Assembly (NCBI GenBank): GCA_963819695.1
Contig: CAWFXD010000002.1
Location: 682,001 to 746,000, forward strand
From: DASZIT01 sp963819695
Lineage (GTDB): Bacteria; Actinomycetota; Acidimicrobiia; Acidimicrobiales; RAAP-2
Direction: 5' to 3'
Length of the DNA: 64,000 nucleotides
Part shown: positions 28,435 through 36,402 of the stretch, piece after piece
How positions within the stretch are numbered: position 1 is the stretch's first letter
Layout of the letters: each line of letters begins with the position of its first letter
The notes under the pieces: model-generated
What the model was told of the DNA's origin: nothing
Databases searched by the model: none
Seen by the model: the letters and a program-made list of their open reading frames with translations, nothing else
Program-made: the position numbers and the translations under genes

Positions 28435-29495
28435 CCCTCCCGGCTACCTATCCATTGGAGCCCGGGGAGCGGGTGGCGGTCACCGGTGCCGCCGGATTCA
28501 TCGGCTCGGCGGTGACCCGGGAACTGCTCGGCCGCGGCATCCCGGTGGTGGCGCTGGTGCAACCCGAGGGGGACGCCCGCAACCTCGACGGCTTGGACGT
28601 GGAGCAGGTCGTCGTCGACCTCCGCGACGCCGACGGGGTGGCCAAGGCGGTCAACGGGGCCCGGACCGTGTTCCATCTGGCCGCGCTCTACCGGTTCTGG
28701 GCCGCCGACCCCCAGTCCTTCTACGACGTCAATGTGATCGGAACCCGCAACCTGCTGGAGGCAGCCCGGGATGCCGGGGTCGGACGGATCGTCTACACAT
28801 CGACGGTGGGGACGCTCGGCCTCCGGGGCGCAACCGCCGGAGCCCCGGTGGACGAGACCTCCTACGCCCAGGTGGACCATCTGTTCGGCTTGTACAAGCA
28901 GTCCAAGTACGTCGCCGAGCACGAAGTGCTGCGGGCCGCGGCCCAGGGGCTCCCGGTGGTGCTCGTCCAGCCCACCACCCCGGTGGGTCCCGGCGACCGG
29001 GGACCGACGCCGACCGGCCGCACCGTCCTCGAGTTCCTCAACGGCCGCTTCCCCGCCTTTGTCGACACCACCCTCAACATCGTCGATGTGGATGACGTGG
29101 CCCACGGACACCTGCTGGCCGCCGAGCGAGGGTCGATCGGCCGGAGCTACATCCTCGGGGGTGAGAATCTCTCGCTCCAGCAGATCCTCGCCTCGCTGGC
29201 CGACACCACCGGGCTGTCGGCCCCGACCCGGCGGGTCCCGAGCTCCCTGGCTGTCCTGGCCGCCACCGTCTCGGACGTCATCGAGGGCCGACTCCTCCAC
29301 CGGGAGCCGACGATCCCCCTCGAGGCCGCCCGGATGTCCACCACCCAGATGTCGTTCGACGATTCCCGGGCCCGTCGCGAGCTGGGCTACGAGTCGCGTC
29401 CGGCCGCCGCGGCTCTGGCCCGCGCCGCCCGTTGGTTTGCCGACGCCGGGTATGTCCGGCCCGATCGGTTGCCCCGGTTCCGCTGGAGTTCGTGA
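28431..29495 (+). CDS. NAD-dependent epimerase/reductase, HpnA-like
   Basis: A 354-residue extended SDR. The NAD site is VAVTGAAGFIGSAVTRELLG; the catalytic part is VYTSTVGTLGLRG with Ser/Thr, and YKQSKYVAEHEVLRAAA supplies YxxxK. LVQPTTPVGPGDRGPTPTGR and YILGGENLSLQQILASLADT are characteristic of the hopanoid-associated sugar epimerase group (HpnA) and its relatives. Its GTG start overlaps the aminotransferase stop, so the two act together. In hopanoid-producing bacteria HpnA-type enzymes sit near side-chain genes; the exact reaction of HpnA is still uncertain. Other possible roles are flavanone- or sterol-type reduction. Confidence 0.82.
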   Translation: MTLPATYPLEPGERVAVTGAAGFIGSAVTRELLGRGIPVVALVQPEGDARNLDGLDVEQVVVDLRDADGVAKAVNGARTVFHLAALYRFWAADPQSFYDVNVIGTRNLLEAARDAGVGRIVYTSTVGTLGLRGATAGAPVDETSYAQVDHLFGLYKQSKYVAEHEVLRAAAQGLPVVLVQPTTPVGPGDRGPTPTGRTVLEFLNGRFPAFVDTTLNIVDVDDVAHGHLLAAERGSIGRSYILGGENLSLQQILASLADTTGLSAPTRRVPSSLAVLAATVSDVIEGRLLHREPTIPLEAARMSTTQMSFDDSRARRELGYESRPAAAALARAARWFADAGYVRPDRLPRFRWSS

Positions 29496-29569
29496 GTGCC
29501 CATGGGGACCGGCGGCGCGTTCCTCCCGGTGATTGATACCGGGTCCGGGCCCGGACCGTCCATCCTCTG

Positions 29570-30916
29570 ATGGAAGGAACCCCCGAGCCCGTCCGCTATC
29601 GGGCTGATGCCGTGCTCCCGAGCGACGGGACCGGGCGGGTGTTCCGACCCGGCGAGGTCGAGGTGGTCGGCGACACCGTCACCTACGTCGGCCCTCCCCG
29701 TGACCGGGAGGACACCGGTGGCGCCACCCCTCGGGAGGTACGAGTCACCGGGCTCCTGCTTCCCGGCTTCGTCAATGTGCACTGCCACTCGCCGATGATC
29801 CTGTTCCGGGGGACCGGGGAGAACCTGCCGTTGCTCCGCTGGCTCGAAGAGGTGCTCTGGCCCCGGGAGGCGAGATTGACCGGCGACGACGTGTTCTGGG
29901 GGATGACCCTGGCCACCGCCGAGCTCCTGTCGATGGGGGTGACCACCACCTGCGAGATGTACTTCTTCGAGGACGCGGTGGCCGACGCGGTGATGGCGGC
30001 CGGGTCCCGGGCGGTCATCACCCCGGCGGTGATCCCGCTGATCCCGGCCGGCGATGACGGCAGCGGCCGGGTCGACTGGTGGGCCAAGCGGCTCGACGAG
30101 GTCATCGACTTCCATGGGCGCCGGCATGGCGAGGGGGGTCGGCTGGAGGTCGGCTTCGGGCCCCACGCCGCCTACACCGTGCCCTTGCCGGTACTGGCCG
30201 ATGTGGCCGCCGCGGCCCAGCAGCTCGACGCCATCCTGCAGATACACGTCGCCGAGACGGAGGGGGAGGTGGCGAGCTACGCCGCCGAACACGGTCGATC
30301 GGTGCCGGAGGCGCTGGCCGCGGTCGGGGCCCTCGACGGGAGGGTCATCGCCGCCCACAGCATCTGGCTGTCGGACTCCGATATCGCCCTCTACCGGCGT
30401 CACGACGTCGGCGTCGCCCACTGCCCGCGGAGCAACGCCAAGCTGGCCTCGGGAGTGGCGCCGCTCACCCGGATGCTGGCCGAGGGGATCCGGGTCGGGC
30501 TCGGGACCGACGGCCCGGCCTCCAACAACGGCCTGGACATGTGGGAGGAGATGCGGTTCGCCGCCCTGGTGGCCCGCATCCGCGACCGGGACGCCGCGGC
30601 CATGCCGGCGGCGACCGCCCTCGACCTGGCCACCCGAAGCGGCGGAGCGGTGCTCGGCCGTCCGGACCTCGGCACCCTGGCTCCCGGGTCCCGGGCCGAC
30701 ATGGTGCTGGTCGACCTGGAGGACTCGGTGTTGGGTCCGCTCCACCACGATCCCCAGCTGGTCGAACACGTGGTGTGGTCGGGGGCGAGCCGGTTGGTGA
30801 CCGATGTCTGGGTGGCCGGGCGACAGGTGGTGGCCGACGGGAACTGCCTGACCGTCGACATCGACGAGGCCCGCCGTCAGGTGGAAGCCCGGTCGCGCCG
30901 GCTCCTGGTCGGCTGA
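29570..30916 (+). CDS. 5'-methylthioadenosine/S-adenosylhomocysteine deaminase-like amidohydrolase
   Basis: A 448-residue metal-dependent amidohydrolase of the MTA/SAH deaminase (TrzN/AtzB-like) group. The metal site is VNVHCHSPM, then His in HVAETEGEVASYAAEHG, His in VIAAHSIWLSD and Asp in GLGTDGPASNNGLDMWEEM; the catalytic Glu is the one in HVAETEGE. The C-terminal beta sandwich ends LVDLEDSVLGPLHHDPQLVE and AGRQVVADG. It lies 74 bases after the HpnA-like gene on the same strand and may be co-transcribed. A deaminase for adenosyl compounds fits SAM salvage; beside possible hopanoid genes, an adenosyl by-product or adenosylhopane is a speculative alternative. Confidence 0.85.
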   Translation: MEGTPEPVRYRADAVLPSDGTGRVFRPGEVEVVGDTVTYVGPPRDREDTGGATPREVRVTGLLLPGFVNVHCHSPMILFRGTGENLPLLRWLEEVLWPREARLTGDDVFWGMTLATAELLSMGVTTTCEMYFFEDAVADAVMAAGSRAVITPAVIPLIPAGDDGSGRVDWWAKRLDEVIDFHGRRHGEGGRLEVGFGPHAAYTVPLPVLADVAAAAQQLDAILQIHVAETEGEVASYAAEHGRSVPEALAAVGALDGRVIAAHSIWLSDSDIALYRRHDVGVAHCPRSNAKLASGVAPLTRMLAEGIRVGLGTDGPASNNGLDMWEEMRFAALVARIRDRDAAAMPAATALDLATRSGGAVLGRPDLGTLAPGSRADMVLVDLEDSVLGPLHHDPQLVEHVVWSGASRLVTDVWVAGRQVVADGNCLTVDIDEARRQVEARSRRLLVG

Positions 30917-30937
30917 AAGTGTCGAGGCGGTCGTGCC

Positions 30938-31423
30938 TCAGGCCAGCTGGCCATCGGCAAAACGGCAGACGTTCCGGGCAAATCCACGTATGAGGAGCCG
31001 GAGGACCACCCACATCACCGCCCCGGTCCCGGTGACTTTGGGATTGAACCGGACCGACCAGGTGAGGATGGTCCCACCCCGGTTCGGGGTGATGATGACG
31101 TCGGCCCGATAGTCGCGGACCGGAAACCCGCGGAGCAGGGTATAGCCGAGGTGGGTGGGGGGCTCCCAGGCCAGGACCTCCTCGCGGGACCCGACCCCGA
31201 ACATGGTGAACCGGCGCACGGCTCCCACCCCGTCAGGAGCCGGGACGCCTTCTCGCACCAGGTCGCTGCGGGTCAGGAAGGCCCACTCCTTCCATCGCCG
31301 GGCCTCCCCGATCAGCGGCCAGACGGCATCCACCGGGGCCCGGGACCGGGACACCTGGGTGAACGACCACCGGGTTCGGGTGCCGGGCATCTCGCTGACC
31401 TCGCCGACGTGGTGGTTGGCCAT
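30938..31423 (-). CDS. SRPBCC-family protein
   Basis: A 161-residue START/Bet v1-like protein. SRPBCC proteins form a helix-grip cavity that binds lipids or aromatic ligands, or assist polyketide cyclisation. Typical features are WSFTQVSRSRAPVDAVWPLI followed by RRWKEWAFLTRSDLV and the strand pattern TYLLR-like YTLLRGFPVRDYRADVIITP. An alternate start (ATG 31390, MPGTRTRW) would drop 11 residues. It lies 20 bases from a second SRPBCC gene on the same strand, forming a small pair. No function can be assigned. Confidence 0.72.
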   Translation of the reverse strand: MANHHVGEVSEMPGTRTRWSFTQVSRSRAPVDAVWPLIGEARRWKEWAFLTRSDLVREGVPAPDGVGAVRRFTMFGVGSREEVLAWEPPTHLGYTLLRGFPVRDYRADVIITPNRGGTILTWSVRFNPKVTGTGAVMWVVLRLLIRGFARNVCRFADGQLA

Positions 31424-31442
31424 CGGACCTGGGACCCCGGGC

Positions 31443-31826
31443 TCAGGCTTCGACGCGGGTCTTGAGCGCCTCGAGGGACTGCTGGTAGATGGTGGCCATC
31501 ACCTCGGTCATCTCATCCGGAGTGGCGTCGATGTCCCAGGTCACGTGCGAGGTCGTTCCGGTCGGGGAGACGGCGATGACAGCCTGATGGCTCTCCACCG
31601 GAGCCCCCTTGGTGATCGAGTAGGTGAGGACTCGGCCGGCGTCATCCTTCGACACCAGCCGTTCGGTGATCTCCATCCCCATCGTCTCGAGGATGCGATC
31701 ATCGCCCTCGACCCGACAGGATTCGATCCCCGGCATCCAGTCGCCGATCCCGCCGAAGTCTCCGATCACCGCCCATACGTCGTCGGCCGATGCGTCGATG
31801 TCGATTGCTGCCTGTCCGTGTCCCAC
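31443..31826 (-). CDS. SRPBCC-family protein (polyketide-cyclase/dehydrase type)
   Basis: A 127-residue helix-grip protein, close to the Polyketide_cyc2 type: AAIDIDASADDVWAVIGDFG, then GIGDWMPGIESCRVEGDDRI, then SYTITKGAPVE-like strands (LTYSITKGAPVESHQAVIAV) and a C-terminal helix MTEVMATIYQQSLEAL. These small proteins are common and mostly uncharacterised in actinomycetes. It is the first gene of a two-gene minus-strand unit with the preceding entry, and divergent from the SGNH lipoprotein gene at 31941 with 114 bases between them. Confidence 0.78.
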   Translation of the reverse strand: MGHGQAAIDIDASADDVWAVIGDFGGIGDWMPGIESCRVEGDDRILETMGMEITERLVSKDDAGRVLTYSITKGAPVESHQAVIAVSPTGTTSHVTWDIDATPDEMTEVMATIYQQSLEALKTRVEA

Positions 31827-31940
31827 GTTGCCCCCTGGATGCTCGTCATGTCTGTTCGGATGGTGCCGCAGACACTAGCGGTGTGGTGTTGCGGGTCCGA
31901 ATCGAGGACAAGCAGGTGCCCAGACACTAGGTTCCATCCA

Positions 31941-32864
31941 ATGATCGGGCCCAACCGGCGTCGTACCCTGTCTCTGGCCGCCGCCTGCGGGTTCCTGGCT
32001 TTCGGGATCTCCGCCTGCGGCACGTCGTCGCCGACCGCGGTCACCACTACAACCCTGGCCGCCGATGGCCAGTACTACGTGTCCCTGGGCGACTCCTACG
32101 CGGCCGGGTTTCAGCCGACCGGCCCCAAGGGTGTCGGACACACCACCACCAACGGGTTCGCCTACCAGCTTCCGGCGTTGGCCAGTGCCCAGGGCTACCA
32201 CCTAACGCTGGTGAACTTCGGGTGCGGCGGGGCTACCTCGGCATCGATGCTGAACCGCAAGGGCTGCCCACTGCTCGGACCCGGGGCGCCCACCTATCCG
32301 AAGGAGTCCCAGGCGGCGGCGGCCGAGGCGTTCATGACCGCGCACCCGGGAAAGGTCGGGCTGGTCACCGTCTCCATCGGGGGGAACGACCTCACCGCCT
32401 GCGCCACCAATCCCGATCCGGTCGGGTGCGTGAGCAAGGCCCTCACCACCATCAACGCCGATCTCGGTGTCCTGCTCCCCGCCCTCCGGGCGGCGGCGGG
32501 TGCCGGTGTGCCCATCGTCGGCACCACCTACCCGGATGTGATCCTCGGCGACTACCTGTCCGCCAAACCCGCCGACAAGAGCCTGGCGTCGGTGTCGGTG
32601 ACCGCGTTCATGAGCCTGATCAATCCCGCGCTTCAGAAGGACTACGCCGCCATCGGCGCGTCGTTCGTGGATGTGACCGCGGCCACCGGTGCCTACACGC
32701 CGTTTTCCCAGACCACCAACCTCTCCCCCTACGGCACCATCCCGGTGGCGGTGGCCCGGGTCTGTCAACTGACCTTCTTCTGCCAGTACCAAGACATCCA
32801 TCCGCGTACGGTCGGCTATACCGAGATCGCCACGCTCATCACCGCCGCCCTCCCGGCGCGTTGA
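31941..32864 (+). CDS. Lipoprotein SGNH/GDSL hydrolase
   Basis: A 307-residue secreted esterase. The signal ends in a lipobox (LAFGISACGTSS), so it is probably lipid-anchored. Catalytic blocks: YVSLGDSYAAGFQP (Ser in GDS), Gly in LVNFGCGGATSASML, Asn in VTVSIGGNDLTACATNPD, and Asp-His in DIHPRTVGYTEIATL. Cys residues in CGGATSASMLNRKGC and ACATNPDPVGC suggest disulfides, usual in actinobacterial SGNH lipases. The start is ATG 31941 because the upstream frame reads through the divergent SRPBCC gene. Substrate probably a lipid or acetylated sugar; not determined. Confidence 0.88.
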   Translation: MIGPNRRRTLSLAAACGFLAFGISACGTSSPTAVTTTTLAADGQYYVSLGDSYAAGFQPTGPKGVGHTTTNGFAYQLPALASAQGYHLTLVNFGCGGATSASMLNRKGCPLLGPGAPTYPKESQAAAAEAFMTAHPGKVGLVTVSIGGNDLTACATNPDPVGCVSKALTTINADLGVLLPALRAAAGAGVPIVGTTYPDVILGDYLSAKPADKSLASVSVTAFMSLINPALQKDYAAIGASFVDVTAATGAYTPFSQTTNLSPYGTIPVAVARVCQLTFFCQYQDIHPRTVGYTEIATLITAALPAR

Positions 32865-32893
32865 CGGAGCTGGCCGGGCACCAGAGGAGGCAG

Positions 32894-33727
32894 ATGACGT
32901 CAACCCCACCCGGAGGCGAACACCCAGGACCGGAGGGATCCGATGAAGCCCTGTTCATCCCCGATGGCAACAGTTTCCTCCCCACCGACCTGGCCCGGGG
33001 GCCGTGGACTCCGAAGGCACTCCATGGCGGACCGGTGGCCGCCCTGGTGGTCCGGACCATCGAGCAGTGCTCGCCCGAGGGCGGCCAGCAGCTGGCCCGG
33101 CTGACCCTGGAACTGCTCCGCCCGGTACCGACGTCCCGGTTGAACGTCACCGCCTTCCTGGTGAGACCGGGCCGGAAAGTGCAGTTGGTCGACGCGGTGG
33201 TCGAGTCCGGCGGGGTAGAAGTTGCATGGGCCCGGGCGTTGCGGATCCGGGTGGCACCCGAAGCCTGCCGGGCGGTGGCGACGGTGGCCGAAGACGATCC
33301 GCCGCCCCCGCCGGAGGTTGGCGTCCTCACTCCGAACATGACCGATGGCTATCGGGCCTTTCACAACCAGGGCGTCGAGATCCGCTTCGTCAAGGGTCGG
33401 TTCGACGCGATTGGCCCGGCGGCCGCCTGGTTCCGGTTGCGGCAACCGGTGGTGGCTGGCGAACAGCCCTCCCCGTGGCAGCGAGCCGCGGCGGTCAGCG
33501 ACTTCGGGAACGGCATCTCCGCCGAGCTCGACTTCGCCTCCAACATCTTCATCAATCCGGACATCTCGGTATCGCTCAACCGTCCGCCGACGGGGGAGTG
33601 GATCTGCCTCGACTCCCGCACCCGCTTCGGTACCCCGGGCATCGGCAGCACCGAATCGGTGTTGTGGGACCTGGAGGGGCGGATCGGCCGGGCCGTGCAG
33701 GACCTGCTGGTCGAGCCGATTCTTTGA
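32894..33727 (+). CDS. Acyl-CoA thioesterase (double hotdog, TesB-like)
   Basis: A 277-residue thioesterase-superfamily protein. The first hotdog holds LPTDLARGPWTPKALHGGPV followed by AALVVRTIEQC, the usual HGGxxAAL start of the central helix. The second holds WFRLRQPVVAGEQPSPWQRA and AVSDFGNGISAELDFASNIF, with an Asp at the place of the TesB catalytic Asp, and ends GSTESVLWDLEGRIGRAVQD. ATG 32894 lies 6 bases after GAGGAGG. It follows the SGNH gene by 29 bases, so they may be co-transcribed. It would hydrolyse acyl-CoAs; chain preference unknown. Confidence 0.85.
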   Translation: MTSTPPGGEHPGPEGSDEALFIPDGNSFLPTDLARGPWTPKALHGGPVAALVVRTIEQCSPEGGQQLARLTLELLRPVPTSRLNVTAFLVRPGRKVQLVDAVVESGGVEVAWARALRIRVAPEACRAVATVAEDDPPPPPEVGVLTPNMTDGYRAFHNQGVEIRFVKGRFDAIGPAAAWFRLRQPVVAGEQPSPWQRAAAVSDFGNGISAELDFASNIFINPDISVSLNRPPTGEWICLDSRTRFGTPGIGSTESVLWDLEGRIGRAVQDLLVEPIL

Positions 33728-33775
33728 ACGGCCGGCTCGGATGCGGCTGGTGAAGTCGGCGGGCGGGCGCCATCC

Positions 33776-34768
33776 GTGAGCCAACCGACGGCCCGAGTCG
33801 CCCGGGGTGGTGTGATCGGCCAGCTGGGCAGAGTCCTGGCCAAGGGATGGGCGACGGTCAAGGGACCGGTCACCCGGATCGTCGATGCCTTCGACGGATG
33901 GCAACAACGGCACCCGGCCACCGCGGTGCCGGCCGCGGTCGTCCGGAAGTTCTCCGACGACGAGGCCGGTCGGCTGGCCGGCCAGATCGCCTACTCCTCG
34001 TTCATGGCGGTGTTCCCACTGCTGTTGGTGTTCTTGACCGGACTGGGGGTGGTCCTGCACGGTGACAAACGCCTGCAGGACGACATCATCAACTCGGCGG
34101 TGCGCCAGTTCCCGGTGGTCGGGTCGGATGTCACCAACAGCGTGCACCAACTCTCGACCGGGAATCTCTTGGGCTTGGGTGTCGGGCTCCTCTGGTTGAC
34201 CTACGGCGCCTTGCGGCTCAGCCGGAGTGCGCAGGCGATGATGGCGAGCGTCTGGGGTATCCGGAGAGACGAGCTTCCGGGGTTCTGGCCCCGGCAACTC
34301 CGCGGCGTGGGGTTCCTGGCGGTGCTCGGCGTCGGCTTCATCGGCGCGGGAGCGTTGGCCGGACTGGGCGCGTTCGGCGGGATGGGCGGCTACTCGGTGT
34401 GGATCGGATTGGTCGGCTCCCTGGCCGTCAATATCGTCATGTATCGCTATGCGTACCGGATCCTGCTGGAGATCCCGCGGCGGGACCGGAATTACTGGCC
34501 CGGAGCGCTGTTCGCCGGTTCGATCTGGACGATCCTGCAGTTCGCCGGGGCCCAGCTGGTGGCCCACCAGCTCAAGCACCTCTCCGCCCTCTACGGGACC
34601 TTCGCCACCGTGCTCGGCCTGATGTGGTGGCTGGCCCTCGGCGCCACCATCTCGGTCTACGGGGCCGAGTTCAACATGGTGGTGACCCGGAGGCTCTGGC
34701 CCCGGTCACTGCGGCGGGCCCGGGACGATGCCGACGGATCGTCACCGCCTTCGCCTCGCGTTCTTTGA
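33776..34768 (+). CDS. YihY/virulence factor BrkB family membrane protein
   Basis: A 330-residue inner-membrane protein with about six helices. The conserved opening is DDEAGRLAGQIAYSSFMAVF followed by PLLLVFLTGLGVVL. Further helices are LLGLGVGLLWLTYGALRLSR, FLAVLGVGFIGAGALAGLGA and LVGSLAVNIVMYRYAYRILL, then the family PGALFAGSIWTILQFAGAQL and the final VLGLMWWLALGATISVYGAE-FN end. Once misnamed ribonuclease BN; the role is unknown, with suggestions of lipid handling. GTG 33776 is the likely start. It converges with the Rrf2 gene, leaving 35 bases. Confidence 0.88.
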   Translation: MSQPTARVARGGVIGQLGRVLAKGWATVKGPVTRIVDAFDGWQQRHPATAVPAAVVRKFSDDEAGRLAGQIAYSSFMAVFPLLLVFLTGLGVVLHGDKRLQDDIINSAVRQFPVVGSDVTNSVHQLSTGNLLGLGVGLLWLTYGALRLSRSAQAMMASVWGIRRDELPGFWPRQLRGVGFLAVLGVGFIGAGALAGLGAFGGMGGYSVWIGLVGSLAVNIVMYRYAYRILLEIPRRDRNYWPGALFAGSIWTILQFAGAQLVAHQLKHLSALYGTFATVLGLMWWLALGATISVYGAEFNMVVTRRLWPRSLRRARDDADGSSPPSPRVL

Positions 34769-34803
34769 GCAGGGGCGCGTTGAGCCGCGATTGACCGCGC
34801 CCC

Positions 34804-35259
34804 TCAGTGGGACACCCAGGCGTCGGGCCGGCTGGTGAGCTTCACCACCGAGTTGGGCAGCTTGCCACCCACGATGTCGGCCAGGGTGACCACCTCGAGG
34901 ACCGAGCGCAGGCTCGACCGTACCGCCACCCAGACGTCTTGGAGGTGGGCGGCGGCTCCCTCGTAGCTGGCGGCTTCCGGACGGAGGCCGCGCACCTCGG
35001 CCAGCGGGCCGTCGAGCGGCCGGATGATGTCGGCCACGGTGATCTCCTTGGCCGGCCGGGCCAGGCGGTACCCTCCGTCGGCGCCGCGCTGGCTTCGGAG
35101 GAGCCCGGCTCTCCGGAGGTCGTTGAGGATGCTCTCGAGGAATTTCGGCGGCAGGCCCTGGGCCACCGCTAGGGCCTCGGCGGTCACCGGCTGATTGCCG
35201 GCCGCGGCCACGCCGCACATGGCCCGCACCGCGTAGTCGACCTTGGCCGAGATGTACAT
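34804..35259 (-). CDS. Rrf2-family transcriptional regulator
   Basis: A 151-residue winged-helix regulator. It begins MYISAKVDYAVRAMCGVAAA, the classic Rrf2 opening, then GLPPKFLESILNDLRRAGLL and RSQRGADGGYRLARP (the wing). The three Cys residues that hold a 2Fe-2S cluster in IscR or NsrR are absent in the region PLDGPLAEVRGLRPEAASYE, so it is more like the cluster-free CymR type, which senses cysteine supply through a partner protein. I choose ATG 35259; an upstream extension lacks family similarity. It lies 35 bases after the sulfur transporter gene on the same strand and may control it via the site at 36277-36291. Confidence 0.88.
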   Translation of the reverse strand: MYISAKVDYAVRAMCGVAAAGNQPVTAEALAVAQGLPPKFLESILNDLRRAGLLRSQRGADGGYRLARPAKEITVADIIRPLDGPLAEVRGLRPEAASYEGAAAHLQDVWVAVRSSLRSVLEVVTLADIVGGKLPNSVVKLTSRPDAWVSH

Positions 35260-35294
35260 GGACTGGAGTCTGCCATGACCGCCGGGAATCACAC

Positions 35295-36242
35295 CTAGTC
35301 GTAGCCCCCGCCCGCGGAGACCGACGACGCCGGGCCCTCGTCGATCATTCCCTCGGTTCGGTCGTCCGGGTTCTGCCAGGGGCGGGTCTGGACCAGCCAG
35401 ACACCGCCGGCGACGAGCAGGATCCCGCACAGGATCCACCCGAGCGCGGTGGTGCTGACGCCCACGTACTTCAGCCCGGAGGCCAGCACCACGAAGGTGA
35501 TGAGCGGCCGGATGTAGCGATCCGGTGCCCGGGAGGAGAGGAAGGATCCGACGATCACCGCCGGGATGCTGCCGATGGCCAGGGAGGCGGTGACCGGGAA
35601 CTCCACATGACCGAAGACCAGCGCACCCAGGGCGGCGGCGAGGGTGAGCGGCACCGCCTGGGTGAGATCGGTGCCCACCAACTGCTTGGCGCTCAGCATC
35701 GGGTAGAGGAACAGCAGAAAGACGATCATCAGGGAGCCGGAGCCGACCGAGGTGATGCCGACGATGATCCCGCCGACCATGCCGATCAACACCGAGGGCA
35801 ATGGTCGGATGGTCAGGTGATGGACCGCGACCTTCTCGACCTGGCCCGTTCGCCGGTCGAGGAGGTAGCGCAGGGCCATGGCCGCCGCCCCCACCAGCAG
35901 GGCCCCGCCCAGGGCGGTCTGTACGTTCTTCTCCGCCGAGGGGCTGTTCCCCATCTGGTGGAGGAGGAAGGTGCCGAAGAACGCCATGGGCACCGAGCCC
36001 AACACCATCCAGCCCACCAGGGCGAGGTTCACGGTCCGGTTGCGCAGGTGGACGGCGGCACCGAAGGGCCGCATCAGCACCGCGGCCACCAGGTCGCTGG
36101 AGATGGCGGTGGAGGGCTTGACCCCGAACAGCAGGATGAGCATCGGGGTCATCAGGGCGCCACCCCCGGCCCCGGTCATCCCGACCAGGAAGCCGACCAC
36201 CGCGCTGCCGAGGACGATGAAGGGATCAATGTGCACAGTCAC
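35295..36242 (-). CDS. TauE/SafE-family sulfite/sulfonate transporter
   Basis: A 315-residue membrane protein with about eight helices arranged as two repeats. The repeats are marked by VGFLVGMTGAGGGALMTPML in the first half and VGGIIVGITSVGSGSLMIVF in the second, both with the Gly-rich TauE motif. Members move sulfite, sulfonates or related sulfur compounds. Start ATG 36242 lies directly downstream of a promoter with a palindrome. The neighbouring Rrf2 gene lies 35 bases downstream in the same unit, which points to sulfur control. Transport direction and substrate cannot be read from the sequence. Confidence 0.88.
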   Translation of the reverse strand: MTVHIDPFIVLGSAVVGFLVGMTGAGGGALMTPMLILLFGVKPSTAISSDLVAAVLMRPFGAAVHLRNRTVNLALVGWMVLGSVPMAFFGTFLLHQMGNSPSAEKNVQTALGGALLVGAAAMALRYLLDRRTGQVEKVAVHHLTIRPLPSVLIGMVGGIIVGITSVGSGSLMIVFLLFLYPMLSAKQLVGTDLTQAVPLTLAAALGALVFGHVEFPVTASLAIGSIPAVIVGSFLSSRAPDRYIRPLITFVVLASGLKYVGVSTTALGWILCGILLVAGGVWLVQTRPWQNPDDRTEGMIDEGPASSVSAGGGYD

Positions 36243-36276
36243 CTCGGGCTGGTTGCGCCGTGTACGGCTCTTAAAT

Positions 36277-36327
36277 CTAGTAAGTGACTAGGAATACCAG
36301 ACTATAGAGCGGGCGCCGCCACGTCAA
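36277..36327 (-). promoter_or_regulatory. Promoter and candidate Rrf2 operator upstream of the TauE/SafE gene
   Basis: Read on the minus strand: TTGACG at 36327-36322, a 15-base spacer, TATAGT at 36306-36301, and 9 bases later the palindrome CTAGTCACTTACTAG (36291-36277; arms CTAGT/ACTAG, 5-base centre). The local base composition is AT-rich in an otherwise GC-rich setting. A repressor bound here would cover the transcription start. The 15-base spacing is short for a standard promoter. Confidence 0.55.
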
Positions 36328-36402
36328 CCCCGGTCGATCGGGCCGATGGCCGGCGGATTCATCGCCGTGACGCCTTCTTCACACTCCGCCTGATGGGCAC
36401 CC

